NCBI RefSeq assembly: GCF_007994075.1
Contig: NZ_VIWU01000001.1
Span: 7,688,001-7,752,000, forward strand
From: Pseudonocardia hierapolitana
GTDB lineage: Bacteria; Actinomycetota; Actinomycetes; Mycobacteriales; Pseudonocardiaceae
Length of the DNA stretch: 64,000 bases
Direction of reading: 5' to 3'
The notes under the pieces were generated by a model. The model did not search any database and was not told where the DNA came from. It was given only the letters and a program-made list of their open reading frames with translations. A program made the position numbers and the translations under genes. This document shows, piece after piece, positions 51,883 to 59,435 of this stretch; the first letter of the stretch is position 1, and each line of letters starts with the position of its first letter.

Positions 51883-54243
51883 GTGTCGAACAGCACGTCC
51901 CCCGCGGTGCCGGACGCCCGCATCGCGGGCGATCTCGAGGACGGGATCGAGTACGAGCGCACCTATGTCCACATGTTGTACGAGCGCCTCGACGCGCGCC
52001 GCGCCGACACGGCCAAGCGGCTGTCGGACGTGCTGCACGACGAGACGGTGGGCACGCCTCAGGCGCTCACCGAGCGGGACGCCGCGGCCGCCATGTACAC
52101 CGACCGCCTCGCCGCGTTGCGGGCCGCCGAGCACGGCCTCGCCTTCGGGCGCCTCGACGTCGAGGACGGCGAGCGCCGCTACATCGGCCGGCTGGGCCTG
52201 CTCGACGAGGAGAACGAGTACGAGCCGCTCCTGATGGACTGGCGGGCGCCGGCCGCGCGGCCGTTCTACACGGCCACCGCGGCGTCCCCCGAGGGCATCC
52301 GCCGCCGGCGGCACCTGCGCACCCGCCGCCGCGACGTCATCGCCGTGGACGACGAGGTGCTGGACCTCGACGACGCCACCGCGGTGTCCCAGTCCAGCGG
52401 CCTCACCAGCGAGGCCGCCCTGCTCGCGGCCGTCGACGCCCGCCGTACCGGCCGGATGTCGGACATCGTGGCCACCATCCAGGCCGAGCAGGACGCGATC
52501 ATCCGCTCGAAGCCGTCCGGGGTGCTGGTCGTGCAGGGCGGCCCGGGTACCGGCAAGACCGCGGTGGCCCTGCACCGGGCCGCCTACCTGCTCTACACCC
52601 ACCGGGATCGCCTCGCGCGCCGCGGCGTGCTCGTGGTGGGGCCCAACCCGACGTTCCTGTCCTACATCGGGCAGGTGCTGCCCTCCCTCGGCGAGACCAG
52701 CGTGGTGCTCGGCACGGTGGGGCAGCTGCACCCCGGCCTGGACGCGCGGCGCGCCGAGCCGGCCGTCACCGCGGCGGTGAAGGGCCGGGTGGAGATGGCT
52801 GCGATCGTCGCGGCCGCCGTCCGCGACCGCCAGCAGGTGCCCCGGCGGCCGGTCGAGCTCGTGGTGGAGCAGCAGCCGGTACGGCTCGACCGGGACGTCG
52901 CACACGCCGCGCGGACCAGGGCGCGCCGCTCCCGCAAGCCGCACAACGAGGCCAGGCGCATCTTCCGGAAGGAGGCCCTGCGCCTGTTGGCCGAGCAGGT
53001 GGCGCGCACCTTGACGAGCCCGGGACGGCGCGACCTGCTCGACGCGGGCGACCTGGCCGACATCCGCGACGAGCTCGCCGAGAGCGTCGCGCTCTCCCGC
53101 GAGCTGGACGCCCTCTGGCCGACCCTGTCGGCCGAGCAGCTGCTCACCGACCTGTTCGCCGACCGCAAGCGGCTGAACACGGTCGCCCGCCGGCTGCCGG
53201 CCGCCGACCGTGAGCTGCTCTACCGTCCCGCGCCCGCCGACGACGTGCCGGCCGACCTGCGCTGGACCCCGGCCGACGTCCCGCTGCTCGACGAGGCCGC
53301 CGAGCTGCTCGGCGACGACGGTTCGGAGGCCGCCGCCCGCGAGGCCGCCGCGCTGCGCGAGGAGGTGCTCTACGCGCAGGGCGTGCTCGACGTCCTCGAC
53401 CTGGAGGAGGACCTCGACCCCGAGCTGCTGCGCGCCACGGACGTCGTCGACGCCGACCGGCTCGCGGAACGGATGCAGGTGCGCCGGTACGACTCCACCG
53501 CCGACCGCGCCGCCGCGGACCGCGAGTGGACCTACGGCCACGTGATCGTCGACGAGGCGCAGGAGCTCTCGCCGATGGCGTGGCGACTGGTGATGCGGCG
53601 CTGTCCGAGCCGGTCGATGACGATCGTGGGCGACATCGCGCAGACCGGTGACCTCGCCGGCGCACGCTCCTGGGACGAGGTGCTCGCGCCGTTCGTCGAG
53701 CGCCGGTGGCGCCTGGAACAGCTCACGGTGAACTACCGGACCCCGGCCGAGATCGCCGACGTCGCCGACGACGTGCTCGCCTCGATCGAGCCGAACCTCG
53801 CCCCGCCGCGCTCGGTCCGCAGCACCGGCGTGCCCCCGCGCGCCGTGCCCGCTCAGCAGGGCCGGCTGGAGGACACCGTCGCGAAGGTCCTCGCCGAGGA
53901 GGCCGGTGCGGTCGGCGACGGACGCACGGCCGTGCTCGTGCCCGCGGGCCTGCTGGACGGGCTGCGGACACGGCTGCTCGGCGGCGGCGACCAGGACGGC
54001 CAGGACGGCCAGGACCCCACGGAGGTGGACCTCACCGCTCCCGTGGTGGTGCTGCCGGTCTCGGCCGCCAAGGGTCTCGAGTTCGACGCCGTGATCGTGG
54101 TGGAGCCCGCCGAGCTGCTCGCCGAGTCACCGCGCGGGGGTGGCGACCTCTACGTCGCCCTCACCCGCGCCACGCAGCGGCTCGCGGTGGTGCACGCCGA
54201 ACCGCTCCCGGCGATGCTGCGCAAGCTGCGCGACGGTGCCTGA
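51883..54243 (+). CDS. helR: HelR/HelD-type RNA polymerase recycling ATPase
   Basis: 786 residues. A coiled-coil N-terminal arm (to about 110), then UvrD-like 1A domain with Walker A QGGPGTGKTA (K225), a large insertion (about 300-470) and Walker B VIVDEAQEL with GDIAQTGD. C-terminal motif GLEFDAVIVVEP completes the 2A domain. HelD proteins free stalled RNA polymerase; HelR members also displace rifamycins. I see no rifamycin-associated promoter element upstream. The GTG at 51883 has GAAGGTGA upstream; it overlaps the MmcQ-like gene. Confidence 0.9.
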   Translation: MSNSTSPAVPDARIAGDLEDGIEYERTYVHMLYERLDARRADTAKRLSDVLHDETVGTPQALTERDAAAAMYTDRLAALRAAEHGLAFGRLDVEDGERRYIGRLGLLDEENEYEPLLMDWRAPAARPFYTATAASPEGIRRRRHLRTRRRDVIAVDDEVLDLDDATAVSQSSGLTSEAALLAAVDARRTGRMSDIVATIQAEQDAIIRSKPSGVLVVQGGPGTGKTAVALHRAAYLLYTHRDRLARRGVLVVGPNPTFLSYIGQVLPSLGETSVVLGTVGQLHPGLDARRAEPAVTAAVKGRVEMAAIVAAAVRDRQQVPRRPVELVVEQQPVRLDRDVAHAARTRARRSRKPHNEARRIFRKEALRLLAEQVARTLTSPGRRDLLDAGDLADIRDELAESVALSRELDALWPTLSAEQLLTDLFADRKRLNTVARRLPAADRELLYRPAPADDVPADLRWTPADVPLLDEAAELLGDDGSEAAAREAAALREEVLYAQGVLDVLDLEEDLDPELLRATDVVDADRLAERMQVRRYDSTADRAAADREWTYGHVIVDEAQELSPMAWRLVMRRCPSRSMTIVGDIAQTGDLAGARSWDEVLAPFVERRWRLEQLTVNYRTPAEIADVADDVLASIEPNLAPPRSVRSTGVPPRAVPAQQGRLEDTVAKVLAEEAGAVGDGRTAVLVPAGLLDGLRTRLLGGGDQDGQDGQDPTEVDLTAPVVVLPVSAAKGLEFDAVIVVEPAELLAESPRGGGDLYVALTRATQRLAVVHAEPLPAMLRKLRDGA

Positions 54244-54649
54244 GGCTCTGCCGCCGCCGGCCGCGGCCCTGCTGTCCGGGGTGCGCGTGCGCTGCATGGC
54301 CCTGCCCGAGGTGACCGAGGGCCTCACCCACGGAGCACCCACCTGGTTCGTGCGCGGGCGGCGGTCGTTCGTGAAGTTCGTCGATCCGGACGACCACCCC
54401 CAGCTCGACCTGCCGGAGGTGGCGATCTGGGCGGCGGCGCCGCCCGGGGCGCGGCAGGAGCTGACCGCTGCCGCGCCGGACCGCTTCTTCGAGCCCCGTT
54501 TCGGCGGCCGCGACTGGGTGGGGATGCGGCTCGACGCCGGGCCCGGTGGGCCGGACTGGGACGAGATCGGCGAGGTGATCGCCGACGCCTACCGGCAGGT
54601 CGCACCGAGGAAGCTCGTCGCCCGGCTCGACCACACCCCGGGCAGCTGA
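54236..54649 (+). CDS. MmcQ/YjbR-family DNA-binding-like protein
   Basis: 137 residues. CMALPEVTEGLTHGAPTWFVRGRRSFVKF and EIGEVIADAYRQVAPRKL are the family motifs. The GTG start overlaps the helR stop by eight bases (GTGCCTGA), the same overlap arrangement seen between cydD and the alternative cydC start. The fold resembles CyaY. Function unknown; coupling to helR suggests co-expression. Confidence 0.85.
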   Translation: MPEALPPPAAALLSGVRVRCMALPEVTEGLTHGAPTWFVRGRRSFVKFVDPDDHPQLDLPEVAIWAAAPPGARQELTAAAPDRFFEPRFGGRDWVGMRLDAGPGGPDWDEIGEVIADAYRQVAPRKLVARLDHTPGS

Positions 54650-54661
54650 GTGGTGTGAGCC

Positions 54662-54784
54662 TCAGCTGCCCGGGGCGGGAACGGCTCCGAGCTGGATCAT
54701 CAGGCCGAGCCGATCCGCCACCGTCCAGCGTTCCACCACGCGGCCGGCGCGGAGTCGCATCACCGTCTGTTCCAGGCTGCAACC
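54662..54784 (-). pseudogene. 3' remnant of a SnoaL-like gene
   Basis: The minus frame reads EQTVMRLRAGRVVERW then TVADRLGLMIQLG and a stop. This is the typical C-terminus of SnoaL-type polyketide cyclases. Upstream in frame the sequence turns to Arg/Gly-rich text without family likeness and no start or N-terminal domain is found before the next gene. It is probably a decayed gene end. The rest of 54650-54919 holds nothing else that I recognise. Confidence 0.5.
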
Positions 54785-54919
54785 GCAGCGTCGAGCGCCG
54801 CTCGGTTCTGCTCCGCCGACACAGTCGTCTCGCCCCCTTCGGCCGACAAACCGCTGGGATGAGGGCCGCCGACCGTACTCCCTGCGGCAAGGTGCTCGAC
54901 CCGGCGCGAGGCCGATGGC

Positions 54920-55687
54920 CTACATCGGCGTCACGTACGCCCCGGAGATGCCGCCGTCCACGAGGAAGGTGGAGGCGGTGATGAAGCTGGCGTCGTCGCT
55001 GGCGAGGAACGCCACCGTGGACGCGATCTCCTCGGCGCGGGCGAAGCGGCCCATCGGGATGTGCACCAGGCGGCGCTGGGCGCGCTCGGGGTCGGCGGCG
55101 AAGAGCTCCTGCAGCAGCGGGGTGTCGACCGGCCCGGGGCACAGGGCGTTGACCCGGATGCCCTCGCGGGCGAACTGCACGCCCAGCTCCCGGGTCATCG
55201 CGAGCACCCCGCCCTTGGAGGCGGTGTAGGAGATCTGGGAGGTCGCGGCGCCCATCACCGCCACGAACGACGCGGTGTTGACGATCGCGCCGCGCCCCTG
55301 GCGCTGCATGTGCGGGATCACCGCCTTGCAGCACAGGAACACCGAGGTGAGGTTGACCTCCTGGACCCGCCGCCAGGCGTCGAGGCCGGTCTCGAGGATG
55401 GAGTCGTCCTCGGGCGGGGAGATTCCGGCGTTGTTGAACGCGACGTCCACGCTGCCGTAGGTGTCGACGGCCGCGGTGAAGAGTTCCTCGACCTGCGTCT
55501 CCGACGTGACGTCCGTCTGCACGAAGAGCCCGCCCACCTCGTCGGCGGCGGCCTTGCCGGGGCCGGGGTCGATGTCGGCGACCACCACGCGCGCCCCCTC
55601 GGAGGCGAGCCGGCGCACCGTGGCGAGCCCGATGCCGCTGCCGCCACCCGTCACGACCGCCGTGCGGCCGGAGAACCGTTCCGTCAT
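54920..55687 (-). CDS. Short-chain dehydrogenase/reductase (classical)
   Basis: 255 residues with TGGGSGIG, NNAG, NTAS and YTASK all intact, and a C-terminal FLVDGG. It resembles the SDRs that act with gamma-glutamylated amine or alcohol intermediates in actinobacteria, but it lies on the far side of SigJ from the amine operon, so the link is only suggestive. ATG at 55687. A palindrome core GAACG-CGC-CGTTC lies 14 bp upstream. Confidence 0.85.
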   Translation of the reverse strand: MTERFSGRTAVVTGGGSGIGLATVRRLASEGARVVVADIDPGPGKAAADEVGGLFVQTDVTSETQVEELFTAAVDTYGSVDVAFNNAGISPPEDDSILETGLDAWRRVQEVNLTSVFLCCKAVIPHMQRQGRGAIVNTASFVAVMGAATSQISYTASKGGVLAMTRELGVQFAREGIRVNALCPGPVDTPLLQELFAADPERAQRRLVHIPMGRFARAEEIASTVAFLASDDASFITASTFLVDGGISGAYVTPM

Positions 55688-55744
55688 GGGGGCGAGCCTA
55701 GAACGCGCCGTTCCGGGCCCTTCCCGGTGGATCTCGACTGCGGT

Positions 55745-56204
55745 CTACCGGTGCCCGCTCGCAGGCGCGACGCGTGCGGAGCCCGTCAACGGAGTGGTGT
55801 CCTCGTACCTGATCTCGTAGACGCGCTCGGTGAACCTCCAGCCGTCACCGGTGCGCCGGGTAGCGGTCGTGGTAGATGGCGAAGTTGAGCCCCTGCCTGC
55901 CATCGCGGGCTCGCCCGACCTCCGACATGTGCGCGCGGCCGGTCGCGGTGTCGCCGTCGAGCCGGATGATGCCCGGGTGCGTGTTCTGCACCAGGAACTC
56001 CACGTGGGCCCGCACCTGCCCGCCCCAGGCCCGGATCTCGTCCGGGCCGGTGAGCTCGACCGGGATGTCGGGCATCCGCAGCACGCCGTCCGGCGTGAAC
56101 AGCGACGCGATGCGGTCGTAGTCGCGCATCATCACCGCATCGCTGAACTCGCCGCGCAGCGCCTCGATCTCGACCCGGTCCGCGATCGTGCGAACGTCGT
56201 CCAT
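55745..56204 (-). pseudogene. SnoaL/NTF2-like gene with a one-base frameshift
   Basis: ATG at 56204 with an AAGGAGG site opens a frame of 119 codons (MDDVRTIADRVEIEALRGEF...). It stops at 55845 right after YHDRYPAHR. In the shifted frame the family C-terminus continues as RTGDGWRFTERVYEIRYEDTT, ending at 55745. The 460-bp span is one base too long for a single frame; an extra C in the CCC run at 55858-55860 explains it. It is either a recent pseudogene or a sequencing error. It is divergent from sigJ and may be its target. Confidence 0.75.
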
Positions 56205-56261
56205 CCGTTGCCTCCTTGCCGCCGGTGTTCCTCCGCAGTACGACGACGTGGACCGTCCGGG

Positions 56262-56285
56262 TGTGAGGCGCCGGGTGGCCTCACA
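56262..56285. promoter_or_regulatory. Inverted repeat between the SnoaL-like gene and sigJ
   Basis: TGTGAGGC-N8-GCCTCACA is a perfect 8-bp inverted repeat midway between divergent starts at 56204 and 56350. It has the size of a repressor operator. Confidence 0.5.
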
Positions 56286-56349
56286 GTTCGGCGTGCCGTG
56301 TCGTCGAAGTGGTGAGGGCAGACGTGCGACCGAGGGAGCCGCCGGCACC

Positions 56350-57255
56350 ATGAGCGAACCAGGCCTGAGCGCGATCATGAGCGAGCGTCGCCAGCTGATC
56401 AACCTCGCGTACCGGCTGCTGGGTTCGCTCGCCGAGGCCGAGGACGCCGTCCAGGAGACCTACACCCGCTGGTACGCCCTGTCCGCGCAGCAGCGGGCGG
56501 CCATCGCGGCACCGGGTGCGTGGCTGACGACGGTCGCCGGCCGCATCTGCCTCGACCTGCTCGGCTCGGCGCGCGCCCGGCGAGAGCGCTACGTGGGTGA
56601 ATGGATCCCCGAGCCGCTGCCCGAACCGACGGAGTGGGGCACCGGGCGGCCGGGTGCCACCGCCGACCCCGCCGACCGGGTCACCCTCGACGAGTCGGTC
56701 AACATGGCGTTCCTCGTCGTGCTCGAGTCGATGACCCCCGCCGAACGCGTGGCGTTCATCCTCCACGACGTCTTCCGCTACCCCTTCGCCGACGTCGCCG
56801 AGATCGTCGGCCGGACGCCTGCGGCATGCCGGAAGCTGGCATCCTCGGCCCGCCGCCGCATTCGCGCGGCACGGGCTCCCGCGAGCCCGGCGGCCGAGCA
56901 GGCTCGCGTCGTCAGGGACTTCAAGCGGGCGTGGGAGGCCAAGGACATCCGCGCCCTCATCGGCCTCCTCGACCCGGACGCCACCGCGATCGCCGACGGT
57001 GGCGGCCTCGCCAGCGCCGAGCTCCGCCCGCTCGAAGGCGGCGAGCGGGTCGCGCGCGCCTGCGTCGAGATCGCCGCCCGACTGTCCGACATGACGCTCG
57101 TGGAGAGCACGGTCAACGGCCAGCCCGGTCTGGTCGGCCGGCTGAACGGCGTCACCGTCACGGTGTACGCCTTCGCCGTGGCGGACGGGCGGATCACGCA
57201 CATCTGGGCGATACGCAACCCCGAGAAGCTGCGCCCCTGGACGGCGGGCGCCTGA
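56350..57255 (+). CDS. sigJ: SigJ-type ECF sigma factor with SnoaL-like C-terminal domain
   Basis: 301 residues. Sigma region 2 (LINLAYRLLGSLAEAEDAVQET) and region 4 (FRYPFADVAEIVGRTPAACRKLASSARRRI) are followed by a SnoaL/NTF2-like domain (about 185-295) that in this ECF41 group adjusts sigma activity. These factors usually control an adjacent small carboxymuconolactone or SnoaL-type gene; here the broken SnoaL-like gene is divergent. ATG at 56350. Its stop lies inside a hairpin shared with the convergent amidotransferase gene. Confidence 0.92.
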   Translation: MSEPGLSAIMSERRQLINLAYRLLGSLAEAEDAVQETYTRWYALSAQQRAAIAAPGAWLTTVAGRICLDLLGSARARRERYVGEWIPEPLPEPTEWGTGRPGATADPADRVTLDESVNMAFLVVLESMTPAERVAFILHDVFRYPFADVAEIVGRTPAACRKLASSARRRIRAARAPASPAAEQARVVRDFKRAWEAKDIRALIGLLDPDATAIADGGGLASAELRPLEGGERVARACVEIAARLSDMTLVESTVNGQPGLVGRLNGVTVTVYAFAVADGRITHIWAIRNPEKLRPWTAGA

Positions 57256-57270
57256 CGTACCGTCAGCGCC
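57247..57270. terminator. Hairpin over convergent stops of sigJ and the amidotransferase gene
   Basis: CTGACG-TAC-CGTCAG forms a perfect inner stem, extended by GGCG/CGCC with one bulge. Both stop codons lie in the stem. Confidence 0.5.
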
Positions 57271-58012
57271 GCGCCGTTGCGGCCGCGGTGACCAGCGCCG
57301 CCATGAGCCGGACGTCGGTGGCGTCCTCCTCGGGGTGCCACTGGACGCCGACCACGAACGGGGAGCCTGCGAGCTCGACCGCTTCCACGAGACCGTCGGC
57401 GGCCCGGCCGGTCACGACGAGCCCGTCCGCCAGGCGGTCGAGGGCCTGGTGGTGGTGACAGCGCACGCTCGCCGCCCGGCCGAGGGCAGCGCCCACCCGG
57501 CTGCCGGCCTCCAGCGTGACCTCGGTCGTGCCGAAGACGCCGGGGGAGGGGTTGTGCCCGGGGTGGCCGACGACGTCGGGCACGTGCTGCACGAGCGTGC
57601 CGCCGAGCCCGACGTTGAGGACCTGCGCGCCCCGGCACACGCCGAGCACCGGGATCCCGCGATCGAGGGCTCGGCGCAGCACCGCGAGCTCGGCCGCGTC
57701 GCGCTCCGGGCGCGGCTGCCCGGTGCGGGGGTGCGGGGATGCGCCGTAGCGGTCGGGTCCGACGTCCGGACCTCCCGCGAGCACGACGGCGTCGAGGCGG
57801 TCCACCGCGGCCGCCGACTCCGGAACCGGCGGGAGCAGCACCGGCACCCCGCCCGCCGCGATCACGACGTCCGGGTAGGTGCGGGGCAGCAGCACGGCCT
57901 CGTGGTCCCAGACGCCGTAGCTCGCGCGCTCCCCGTACGCGGTGACCCCGATGACGGGGCGCGGCCCGGCGGCCGGATCGGGGCTGTGGGGATCAGAGCC
58001 GTTCGAAGCCAC
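57263..58012 (-). CDS. Class I glutamine amidotransferase, gamma-glutamyl hydrolase (PuuD) type
   Basis: 249 residues. The catalytic cysteine is C126 in GVCRGAQ, with the His/Glu pair in GVQWHPEE. The AGGPDVGPDRYG region is that of PuuD, which releases glutamate from gamma-glutamyl-aminobutyrate. The GTG at 58012 lies inside the end of the ligase gene (20-bp overlap), so the two are coupled. It would finish a pathway in which an amine is first gamma-glutamylated. Confidence 0.87.
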   Translation of the reverse strand: MASNGSDPHSPDPAAGPRPVIGVTAYGERASYGVWDHEAVLLPRTYPDVVIAAGGVPVLLPPVPESAAAVDRLDAVVLAGGPDVGPDRYGASPHPRTGQPRPERDAAELAVLRRALDRGIPVLGVCRGAQVLNVGLGGTLVQHVPDVVGHPGHNPSPGVFGTTEVTLEAGSRVGAALGRAASVRCHHHQALDRLADGLVVTGRAADGLVEAVELAGSPFVVGVQWHPEEDATDVRLMAALVTAAATARR

Positions 58013-59351
58013 GCCTGCGCTCCCAGTCGGTGACCGCGACGTCGAAGGCCGCCAGCTCCACGCGTGCGGCGTTCGTGTAGTGCTCCACCACCTCGGTGCC
58101 GAACGCGGCCTCGGCCACCTTGGAACCGGCGAAGAGCTCCGCCGCATCGCGCAGCGTCGTCGGCACGCGGGAGCCCCCGGACTGGTAGGCGTTGCCGGCG
58201 TACGGCGGGGAGAGCGGCAGCGCGTTCTCGATGCCGTGCAGGCCGGCCGCGATCAGCGCCGCCACCGCCAGGTAGGGGTTGACGTCCCCGCCGGGCACGC
58301 GGTTCTCCACCCGCAGCGACGGGCCGTGCCCGACCACCCGCAACGCGCACGTGCGGTTGTCCAGACCCCACTCGACGGCGGTGGGGGCGAAGCTGCCCTC
58401 GGCGTAGCGCTTGTAGGAGTTGATGTTCGGCGCGAAGAGGTAGGTCAGCTCGCGCAGGCACGCCTGCTGGCCGGCGAGGAAGTGCGAGAACAGCTTCGAG
58501 AAGCCGTGCTCGCCGTCGCCTGCGGACACCGGGCCGTCCTCGCCCCGCAGGGAGATGTGGATGTGGCAGGAGTTGCCCTCGCGCTGGTCGTACTTGGCCA
58601 TGAAGGTCAACGCCATGCCGGACTGGTCGGCGATCTCCTTGGCGCCCGTCTTGTAGATCGAGTGGTTGTCGCAGGTGGTGAGCGCGTCGGCGTAGCGGAA
58701 CGCGATCTCGTGCTGGCCGAGGTTGCACTCGCCCTTGGCCGACTCCACGACCATGCCCGCACCGGCCATCCCGTTGCGGATGCGCCGCAGCAGCGGCTCC
58801 ACCCGGGAGGTGCCGAGCATCGAGTAGTCGACGTTGTAGAGGTTCGCCGGTTCGAGGCCGTGGTAGGCCTTGCGCCACGCCGTGTCGAACGAGTCGGCGA
58901 ACAGCATGAACTCCAGCTCGGTGCCCACGTCGGCGGCGAGCCCGTGTGCCGCGAGCCGGTCCAGCTGCGCGCGCAGGATCTGCCGCGGGGACGCGACGAC
59001 GGGCGCGCCGTCGCTCCACTGCACGTCGCACAGCACGAGCGCGGTGGCCTCGTGCCAGGGCACAAGGCGGAGCGTGGGCATGTCCGGCACCAGCACGAAG
59101 TCGCCGTAGCCGCGTTCCCAGCTCGACATGGCGTAGCCGTCGACGGTGTTCATCTCCACGTCGACCGCGAGCAGGTAGTTGCACGCCTCCGCGGCGTGCG
59201 GCACCACCTCGTCGAGGAAGTACTGCGCGGCGCAGCGCTTGCCCTGCAGGCGGCCCTGCATGTCGGTGAACGCGAGGAGGACGGTGTCGATCGCGCCGTC
59301 GTCGACGGACGTGCGCAGCTCCTCGAGGGTGAGCATGCCGGGGCGAGCCAT
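57993..59351 (-). CDS. Glutamine synthetase-like gamma-glutamylamine ligase
   Basis: 452 residues. It has the GS fold with metal-ligand region ELEFMLF, the GECNLGQHEIAFRYADAL segment, NSCHIHISL and the C-terminal ENRVPGGDVNPYLA. It lacks the adenylylation-site context of GlnA1 and groups by motif with PuuA/GlnA3/GlnA4-type enzymes that join glutamate to polyamines or ethanolamine. Downstream a gamma-glutamyl hydrolase and upstream an APC permease fit that. The ATG at 59351 with GGAAGG is preferred to 59387. Confidence 0.87.
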   Translation of the reverse strand: MARPGMLTLEELRTSVDDGAIDTVLLAFTDMQGRLQGKRCAAQYFLDEVVPHAAEACNYLLAVDVEMNTVDGYAMSSWERGYGDFVLVPDMPTLRLVPWHEATALVLCDVQWSDGAPVVASPRQILRAQLDRLAAHGLAADVGTELEFMLFADSFDTAWRKAYHGLEPANLYNVDYSMLGTSRVEPLLRRIRNGMAGAGMVVESAKGECNLGQHEIAFRYADALTTCDNHSIYKTGAKEIADQSGMALTFMAKYDQREGNSCHIHISLRGEDGPVSAGDGEHGFSKLFSHFLAGQQACLRELTYLFAPNINSYKRYAEGSFAPTAVEWGLDNRTCALRVVGHGPSLRVENRVPGGDVNPYLAVAALIAAGLHGIENALPLSPPYAGNAYQSGGSRVPTTLRDAAELFAGSKVAEAAFGTEVVEHYTNAARVELAAFDVAVTDWERRRGFERL

Positions 59352-59375
59352 GGATGTCCTTCCGGGGGCGATCAC

Positions 59376-59424
59376 GACGAACGGCACTCCCGCTCCGGCT
59401 GCACCGGCGGGAGTGCCGTTCGTC
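59376..59424 (-). other. 18-bp perfect stem hairpin between permease and ligase genes
   Basis: GACGAACGGCACTCCCGC and its exact complement flank 13 bases. It lies 11 bp after the permease stop and 25 bp before the ligase start. With no T-run after it, it may be a terminator, an attenuator or an mRNA-stabilising stem setting unequal expression of permease and ligase. Confidence 0.6.
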
Positions 59425-59435
59425 CATTCTTACGC

